Assembly (NCBI GenBank): GCA_031277195.1
Contig: JAITMU010000155.1
Coordinates: 1-7,770, forward strand
From: Gallionellaceae bacterium
Lineage (GTDB): Bacteria; Pseudomonadota; Gammaproteobacteria; Burkholderiales; Gallionellaceae
Length of the DNA: 7,770 bases
Reading direction: 5' to 3'
Shown here: positions 4,203-7,770 of the stretch, one piece after another
Position numbering within the stretch: position 1 is the first letter of the stretch
Layout of the letters: each line of letters starts with the position of its first letter
Translations under genes and position numbers: made by a program
Notes under the pieces: generated by a model
What the model was told of the DNA's origin: nothing
The model's database searches: none
Seen by the model: the letters and a program-made list of their open reading frames with translations, nothing else

Positions 4203-6029
4203 TTACTTCCCCCTCATAAACATCGCATCAAGCTCCGCCATCGTCACCTGAAACCAGGTCGGACGACCGTGGTTGCATTGGCCGGAGCGTTCGGTGCGTT
4301 CCATCTCACGCAGGATGCCATCCATCTCCGGCAGGGTCAGCGCATGATTCGCGCGCACGGCGGAGTGACACGCCAGTGTGGCGAGCAATTCATTGCGGCG
4401 TTCAGTCAAGGTGCGGCTCGCGCCGTATTCGCGCAACTCGTGCAACACATCGCGCGCCGCGGTCTCGGCGTGTGACTGCTTCAACATGGCCGGCATGGCG
4501 CGCACCGCCAGCATGGTGGGGGAGAGCGGCGCGAGATCAAAACCGAGTTGTTGCAAGGCGTGCTGTTCTTCTTCAACAGTGGCGACATCCAACGTGTCCG
4601 CAGGGAAACTCACCGGAATCAGCAAAGGTTGCACCGGCATGTTCTGCTGATCGAAAGCGACCTTGAGTTTTTCATACACGATGCGCTCATGCGCCGCGTG
4701 CATGTCCACCACGATCAACCCGTTCTCGTTTTGCGCCAGGATGTAAACACCGGAGAGTTGCGCGAGCGCATGACCGAGGAAACCGGATTCCATCGGTGTC
4801 TCTGCGCTCTCATCAATTCCCTCTCCCGCGAGCGGGAGAGGGTTAGGGAGAGGGTGGGGGTTAGAGAAAGATTTTCCACCCGACCCTTCAGTCTGCGCTT
4901 CCCACAAGCGATAAGCCGCTTGTTGTTGCGAAACGCCCAACGGGATATTTTGCTGATGCCCCCACCCTAGCCCTCCCCCGCTTGCGGGGGAGGGAATAGA
5001 GGAGGCGGGGGAGGAGGGCGAATTGAAGTTTTCACGCCCCGCCACCGGCGCGCTCAACGCATCTTGCAAGGTGTGAAACACGAACTGATGCATCGCCTGA
5101 CTCTCGCGAAAGCGCACTTCGCTTTTCGCTGGATGCACGTTCACATCCACATTCTCCGGCGGCACGTCGAGGAACAGCGCGAAAGCCGGATGGCGCTGAT
5201 GATGCAGGATGTCCTGGTACGCCTGACGCACCGCGTGCGCCAGCATCTTGTCGCGCACGAAGCGGCCATTGACGTAGAAAAATTGCGAATCGCGCGAAGC
5301 GCGCGAATAGGCGGGCAGGGACGCCATGCCGTGCAGCCGCATGTTCGCCGCGCTGCGCTCGACCATCACCGCGCCTTGAGAAAAATCCTCGCCCAACAGC
5401 GCAGCAATGCGTTTCGGCAAGGGTTGCACAGGCAACTGCCAGACCGTGCGGCCATTGTGTTGCAGTGTGAAAGTCACATCAGGACGCGACAGCGCGATGC
5501 GCTTGAACGTTTCTTCGCACCAGGCGAATTCCGTGTGTTCGGATTTCAGGAATTTTCGCCGCGCGGGCGTGTTGAAATACAACTCGCGCATTTCCACGCT
5601 GGTGCCGTGTGCGTGCGCGGCAGGTACGGCGTCGCCTTGCGCGCCGTCCGCCGTTTCGATTCTCCATGCGTGATCAGCGTCGGCGTGTCGGCTGGTCAGC
5701 GCGACTTGCGCCACCGCCGCCATGCTCGCCAGCGCCTCACCGCGAAACCCCATGCTGGCGACGCGCTGCAAATCATCCAGCGATGCGATCTTGCTGGTGG
5801 CGTGACGCATCAGCGCCCGCGGCAATTCGTCCGCCGCAATCCCGCAACCGTTGTCGCGCACGCGCAGCAGCTTGACGCCGCCGCCTTCCAGTTGAACATC
5901 AATCTCTGTCGCGCCCGCATCAAGGCTGTTTTCCAGCAATTCCTTGAGCGCGGAAGCAGGGCGGTCAATGACTTCGCCAGCGGCGATCTGGTTGATGAGG
6001 AGGTCGGGGAGGAGGTGGATGGCGGGCAT
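4203..6029 (-). CDS. mutL: DNA mismatch repair protein MutL, endonuclease type
   Basis: A 608-residue MutL that couples mismatch recognition by MutS to strand incision. The N-terminal GHKL ATPase has IAAGEVIDRP (15-24), general base E30 with N34 in ELLENSLDAGAT, DNGCGI (59-64), RHATSKI (75-81), GFRGEAL (94-100) and NTPARRKFLK (153-162). The transducer domain follows, with VNGRFV (253-258) and NVHPAKSEVRF (297-307). The C-terminal domain carries the nuclease/metal motif D442-M-H-A-x2-E448-x4-E453, ACHSA (553-557), CNHGRPT (585-591) and the terminal FMRGK. Q to M in this motif is also known in Neisseria. It therefore probably nicks DNA itself and needs no MutH. Linker residues 345-357 and 390-405 are translated from palindromic repeats. 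TATAAT lies 10 nt before the ATG and no Shine-Dalgarno is present. The miaA gene often found after mutL is absent; a convergent arsR-type gene is there instead. Confidence 0.97.
   Translation of the reverse strand: MPAIHLLPDLLINQIAAGEVIDRPASALKELLENSLDAGATEIDVQLEGGGVKLLRVRDNGCGIAADELPRALMRHATSKIASLDDLQRVASMGFRGEALASMAAVAQVALTSRHADADHAWRIETADGAQGDAVPAAHAHGTSVEMRELYFNTPARRKFLKSEHTEFAWCEETFKRIALSRPDVTFTLQHNGRTVWQLPVQPLPKRIAALLGEDFSQGAVMVERSAANMRLHGMASLPAYSRASRDSQFFYVNGRFVRDKMLAHAVRQAYQDILHHQRHPAFALFLDVPPENVDVNVHPAKSEVRFRESQAMHQFVFHTLQDALSAPVAGRENFNSPSSPASSIPSPASGGGLGWGHQQNIPLGVSQQQAAYRLWEAQTEGSGGKSFSNPHPLPNPLPLAGEGIDESAETPMESGFLGHALAQLSGVYILAQNENGLIVVDMHAAHERIVYEKLKVAFDQQNMPVQPLLIPVSFPADTLDVATVEEEQHALQQLGFDLAPLSPTMLAVRAMPAMLKQSHAETAARDVLHELREYGASRTLTERRNELLATLACHSAVRANHALTLPEMDGILREMERTERSGQCNHGRPTWFQVTMAELDAMFMRGK
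4816..4860. repeat. Palindromic repeat (CCCTCTCCCGC family) inside mutL
   Basis: An 11-bp stem, CCCTCTCCCGC (4819-4829) with GCGGGAGAGGG (4832-4842), closes on a GA loop. A G-rich tail GGTTAGGGAGAGGGTGGGGG follows (4841-4860). The unit is translated in frame on the minus strand as MutL residues 390-405 (NPHPLPNPLPLAGEGI). It lies in opposite orientation to the copy at 4959-4997. Confidence 0.85.
4959..4997. repeat. Palindromic repeat (CCCTCTCCCGC family), inverted copy inside mutL
   Basis: An 11-bp stem, CCCTCCCCCGC (4971-4981) with GCGGGGGAGGG (4984-4994), has a TT loop, with the C-rich tail (4959-4970) on the other side. Read on the minus strand it matches the copy at 4816-4860, apart from a compensated T-A to C-G change in the stem and a shorter tail. 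It encodes MutL residues 345-357 (IPSPASGGGLGWG). About 98 bp of probable original linker, including SQQQAAYRLWEAQ, separates the two copies. Confidence 0.85.
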
Positions 6030-6039
6030 GGTGGGGGAG

Positions 6040-6045
6040 ATTATA
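6040..6045 (-). promoter_or_regulatory. -10 box of mutL, very short leader
   Basis: A perfect TATAAT (6045-6040, reverse strand) is followed by CTCCCCCACC and the mutL ATG at 6029. The expected transcript start leaves a leader of about 4 nt with no Shine-Dalgarno. No clear -35 hexamer is seen at 16-18 nt. Confidence 0.45.
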
Positions 6046-6081
6046 ACGGTTGTGCCTGGGCTTGCTGTTGTTGCCCATCAT

Positions 6082-6177
6082 CCTAACCCGACCCCTCGCT
6101 TCGCTCTCCCCATAAATGGGGAGAGCGAAATTTACGTCCCCTCTCCCCGCTTGCGGGGAGAGGGTTAGGGTGAGGGG
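6082..6177. repeat. Paired palindromic repeat between mutL and the lipoprotein gene
   Basis: Two perfect hairpins lie side by side. The first is a 14-bp stem, 6100-6113 with 6116-6129, loop AA. The second is a 12-bp stem, 6139-6150 with 6153-6164, loop TT, and belongs to the CCCTCTCCCGC family found inside mutL. The ends CCTAACCC (6082-6089) and GGGTTAGG (6162-6169) are also inverted repeats, so the whole can fold as a three-way structure. It lies downstream of the lipoprotein gene and upstream of the mutL -10 box. Confidence 0.85.
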
Positions 6178-6287
6178 AAGGACATTGCGACCATCCGCGC
6201 CACCACGCGCATATCGCGGGGCGTGTGGAACGGTTCTAATGCACCCTCGATAAACAATCCCGCATTCACACGAAAACGTGTATTGCG
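6168..6287 (-). other. 40-codon open stretch in frame after the lipoprotein stop; possible gene remnant or repeat-borne sequence
   Basis: Directly after the lipoprotein's TAA (6290-6288) the same frame stays open for 40 codons, to a TAA at 6167-6165 that is supplied by the palindromic repeat. The translation has a protein-like look, including LFIEGALEPFHTPRDMRVVA, and uses GTG/GCG/CGC codons typical of the window, but it has no good start and no family that I recognise. A short hairpin (ACACG-AAAA-CGTGT, 6268-6281) lies at its start and lacks a T-tract. Alternatives are chance, a decayed gene end, or part of a longer repeated unit ending in the palindrome at 6139-6164. I find no independent gene here. 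Confidence 0.25.
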
Positions 6288-6722
6288 TTATTTCATCACA
6301 TCGCTGATGTCGTTTTCCCGCCAATCGGGCGGCATGGCGGATTGATCGCAATGGCGGGCGCTGCGCGTCCAGCCGCGCTCGCTTGTTGATGTGAAAGCCG
6401 TGTCGCCGCGTAGCGTGTAGGTGACGACATCGTTCTCAGGCGGCGCTTGATCCTGAAAATCGGCGCAGGCTTCAATCACGCGATAACTGTTTGCGCCGGT
6501 CTGTTCAATGCGCTTGAACTCGCAAAAATCGCGCGCACCACCCAGGCCGTCGCGTCGCAGCAACATCGTCGTGGCGTTGGAGGCTTGATCGCAGGGCGTA
6601 TCGCTGGCGACGTAGTAGCCGCGTTTGAGCGGCAGCGCATCCGCAGAAACGCTTTGCTGGCAGGCGCTCAAACCTGCCAGCAGCAGGGCTGCATTTACGA
6701 TTGCTTTGCGCGTTGCGTTCAT
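6288..6722 (-). CDS. Small lipoprotein of unknown function, four mature cysteines besides the lipid anchor
   Basis: A 144-residue protein. Residues 4-20 form a basic then hydrophobic signal ending in the lipobox L18-S-A-C21, so it should be lipid-anchored in the cell envelope. The mature part is short, with Cys44, Cys67, Cys86 and Cys125, enough for two disulfides in the periplasm. It contains GYYVASDTPC (35-44), LLRRDGLGGARDFCEF (54-69) and a C-terminal acidic tail. I do not recognise a named family. The open frame extends upstream to 6833, but that part is basic, without a signal, and overlaps the preceding gene. ATG 6722 is chosen because it begins the lipoprotein signal and lies 4 nt after the upstream stop. 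No ribosome site is evident, so translation is probably coupled. The codons after its stop remain open for 40 triplets. Confidence 0.78.
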   Translation of the reverse strand: MNATRKAIVNAALLLAGLSACQQSVSADALPLKRGYYVASDTPCDQASNATTMLLRRDGLGGARDFCEFKRIEQTGANSYRVIEACADFQDQAPPENDVVTYTLRGDTAFTSTSERGWTRSARHCDQSAMPPDWRENDISDVMK

Positions 6723-6726
6723 GTGG

Positions 6727-7482
6727 CTACAGCTTGGGGGCGGCTCCTTTGGAGAGGCGTTCCTTGACGGCATTTTCCTGCTGTTGCTGTACCCATGCGT
6801 TCGCTTTTTCCTGCGTTGTCGCCCACAAACCATAGTCGGCCATCTTCATCATGAGACTGAAAACAGGTTCACCCGACATCTGTGCATATACGGCCACACC
6901 GCACTGCGACAAATCCTTGGGCACCCATGCGCCCCTGGGTTTCCCATTTCTGTCGAGTAATGAAGACAGAATATCCCCGCTGCCGTCGCCAATGCTCGTG
7001 GCTTTGGGGTTCGTGCGCCAGCACATCGGTTTGCCTGCTTCTCCCCAAGCCATATTATCCTTGCTGGTCACGGTTGGCGCGCCGTACTTCTGATTCAGTT
7101 GCGCTATCAGTTGCTCTCGAGTTGGCGGCGCTTTCAGAGCCACTGTCCGCATCAGTCCTACAACGCGCGAAGCGCTGGGCAACGGGGAAAAATAAAGTCT
7201 GAAGTCCTCACGACCTTGCGCGTCATCATAACGCACCCAAACTTCATGCAGGAATTCCGCCGTGTAGTGTGTCTGCACACCATCGCGGAAGTCGTATCTC
7301 ATGTTGCGTTTCTGAACCTGCATACCAGGCCGATGCGCTTTCAGCGCGGCCATGGCTTCAGCTTCAGTCATGCCGGGACGTATGCCTACAACATCGAATG
7401 CGGATTGCGCGGCGGCGGGAACGCTGGCCATTGCCAATGCAAAGGCGAAGCACCCTGTATGAAAACGACGAATTGACATCAT
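6727..7482 (-). CDS. Exported protein of unknown function (Sec signal, soluble)
   Basis: A 251-residue protein. A basic N-terminus (RRFH) and hydrophobic core (about 11-22) end in VPAAAQSAF, a standard Sec signal with probable cleavage after Ala25, so the mature protein is periplasmic and about 226 residues long. The mature part starts with GIRPGMTEAEAMAALKAHRP (33-52), a short helix-rich motif seen at the start of several small envelope domains. It then has a beta-rich middle, a helix LIAQLNQKYGAP (125-136), two cysteines (C154 and C194) able to pair, and a Gln-rich helical tail (227-244). No family can be named. The start at 7482 has GGAGA (7494-7490) 7 nt upstream; the adjacent ATG at 7479 is the alternative. 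It is the first gene of a unit with the lipoprotein gene 4 nt downstream, suggesting a shared envelope role. Confidence 0.8.
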   Translation of the reverse strand: MMSIRRFHTGCFAFALAMASVPAAAQSAFDVVGIRPGMTEAEAMAALKAHRPGMQVQKRNMRYDFRDGVQTHYTAEFLHEVWVRYDDAQGREDFRLYFSPLPSASRVVGLMRTVALKAPPTREQLIAQLNQKYGAPTVTSKDNMAWGEAGKPMCWRTNPKATSIGDGSGDILSSLLDRNGKPRGAWVPKDLSQCGVAVYAQMSGEPVFSLMMKMADYGLWATTQEKANAWVQQQQENAVKERLSKGAAPKL

Positions 7483-7533
7483 GTGAATATCTCCATTGGG
7501 TTAAGGACGGGAAGAAACGCGGGCGCGACAAAA

Positions 7534-7560
7534 TTGACCGGATCGTTGCGATCCAGTCAA
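7534..7560. promoter_or_regulatory. Imperfect palindrome upstream of the exported-protein gene
   Basis: TTGAC-C-GGATC-GTTGC-GATCC-A-GTCAA: two 5-bp half-stems on each side with one mismatch. It lies 52 bp upstream of the start at 7482. It could be an operator or part of a promoter (reverse strand TTGACT as a -35), or a transcript hairpin; no partner factor is visible. Apart from this and the tandem repeat, I see nothing in 7483-7770. Confidence 0.3.
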
Positions 7561-7626
7561 TGAATGCTCTTGTTGCAGGAAATAACCCCGATGAGGGGCA
7601 GGGGAGGTTAGCCTATGCGCGCTAGT

Positions 7627-7725
7627 GAGGCTGCGAGGCTGCGAGGCTGCGAGGCTGCGAGGCTGCGAGGCTGCGAGGCTGCGAGGCTGCGAGGCTGCGA
7701 GGCTGCGAGGCTGCGAGGCTGCGAG
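7627..7725. repeat. Octanucleotide tandem repeat, 12 perfect GAGGCTGC units
   Basis: GAGGCTGC is repeated 12 times without error from 7627 to 7722, followed by a partial GAG. Eight is not a multiple of three, so copy-number change would shift any reading frame crossing it. The minus-strand frame through it (7737-7501) reads a repeating AASQPRSL octapeptide and shows no other protein features. The array ends 6 nt before an ATG on the plus strand at 7732 that stays open to the window edge (13 codons), without a ribosome site. Perfect identity suggests recent or ongoing slippage. Confidence 0.97.
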
Positions 7726-7770
7726 TATTAAATGCATCTAAACAGAGAAAAGAGAAAAAATCGAATCAGA

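Noticed and set aside
4816..4997. Idea that mutL is a pseudogene because of the repeats
   Set aside because: The frame is continuous and all ATPase and C-terminal nuclease motifs are present on both sides.
5064..6086. 340-codon open frame on the plus strand
   Set aside because: Antisense to the MutL ATPase domain, rich in Arg/His/Gln, with no motif. It is open because of the codon bias of mutL.
7627..7725. CRISPR array
   Set aside because: Units are 8 bp and directly abutting with no spacers; this is a simple tandem repeat.
7501..7737. 78-codon minus-strand frame through the octamer array
   Set aside because: Most of it is the repeating AASQPRSL peptide produced by the array. No ribosome site or domain is seen, and its length would change with each slippage event.
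7732..7770. Possible start of a plus-strand gene at the right edge
   Set aside because: Only 13 codons are visible, Lys/Arg-rich, without a ribosome site. Too little to call a gene.

Overview
The window looks like a chromosomal segment of a GC-rich betaproteobacterium. A member of the Nitrosomonadales/Gallionellales is my best guess, from overall impression only. Pointers are an endonuclease-type MutL (motif D-M-H-A-x2-E-x4-E, as in Neisseria), and two families of short palindromic repeats that are abundant in betaproteobacterial genomes: the GTCATTCC...GGAATCC type and the CCCTCTCCCGC...GCGGGAGAGGG type. No rRNA, tRNA, CRISPR array, transposase or phage gene is visible.

Layout. (1) 1-1088, minus: 5' part of a GT39/PMT-family membrane glycosyltransferase that runs off the left edge. 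(2) 1089-1306: divergent intergenic region holding a 113-bp element with perfect 33-bp inverted repeats. (3) 1307-3198, plus: a two-gene unit with a 4-bp overlap, made of a polyprenyl-phosphate glycosyltransferase (GT2, DPM1/GtrB/ArnC-like) and a flippase-like multi-spanning protein (LPG_synthase_TM type). (4) 3212-3338: a second inverted-repeat element, with a likely terminator in its core. (5) 3363-4157, plus: a small operon of a single-domain rhodanese and an ArsR-family repressor. The repressor carries Cys42 and Cys108, the cysteine pair of the BigR/SqrR persulfide sensors. The promoter lies inside a 40-bp imperfect palindrome, a good candidate for the repressor's own operator. (6) 4203-6029, minus: mutL, whose linker contains two in-frame copies of a palindromic repeat. 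(7) 6030-6287: repeat-rich intergenic region with a third, paired copy of that repeat and a 40-codon open stretch following the next gene's stop. (8) 6288-7482, minus: a two-gene unit of unknown function, made of an exported soluble protein and a four-cysteine lipoprotein. (9) 7483-7770: non-coding, with 12 perfect copies of an 8-bp tandem repeat.

How the genes may work together. The three genes at the left form a plausible lipid-linked sugar pathway. The GT2 enzyme would load a sugar on polyprenyl phosphate on the cytoplasmic face, and the GT39 enzyme would use such a donor on the periplasmic face. The LPG_synthase_TM protein is a membrane partner of unproven role. The rhodanese/ArsR pair is a self-contained reactive-sulfur module: regulator, sulfur-transfer enzyme and probable autoregulatory site in about 800 bp. 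The most interesting features are this module with its palindrome, the paired hairpin elements that show compensatory base changes between copies, and the repeats domesticated as MutL linker sequence. I see no clear evidence of a wholly new defence or mobile system.
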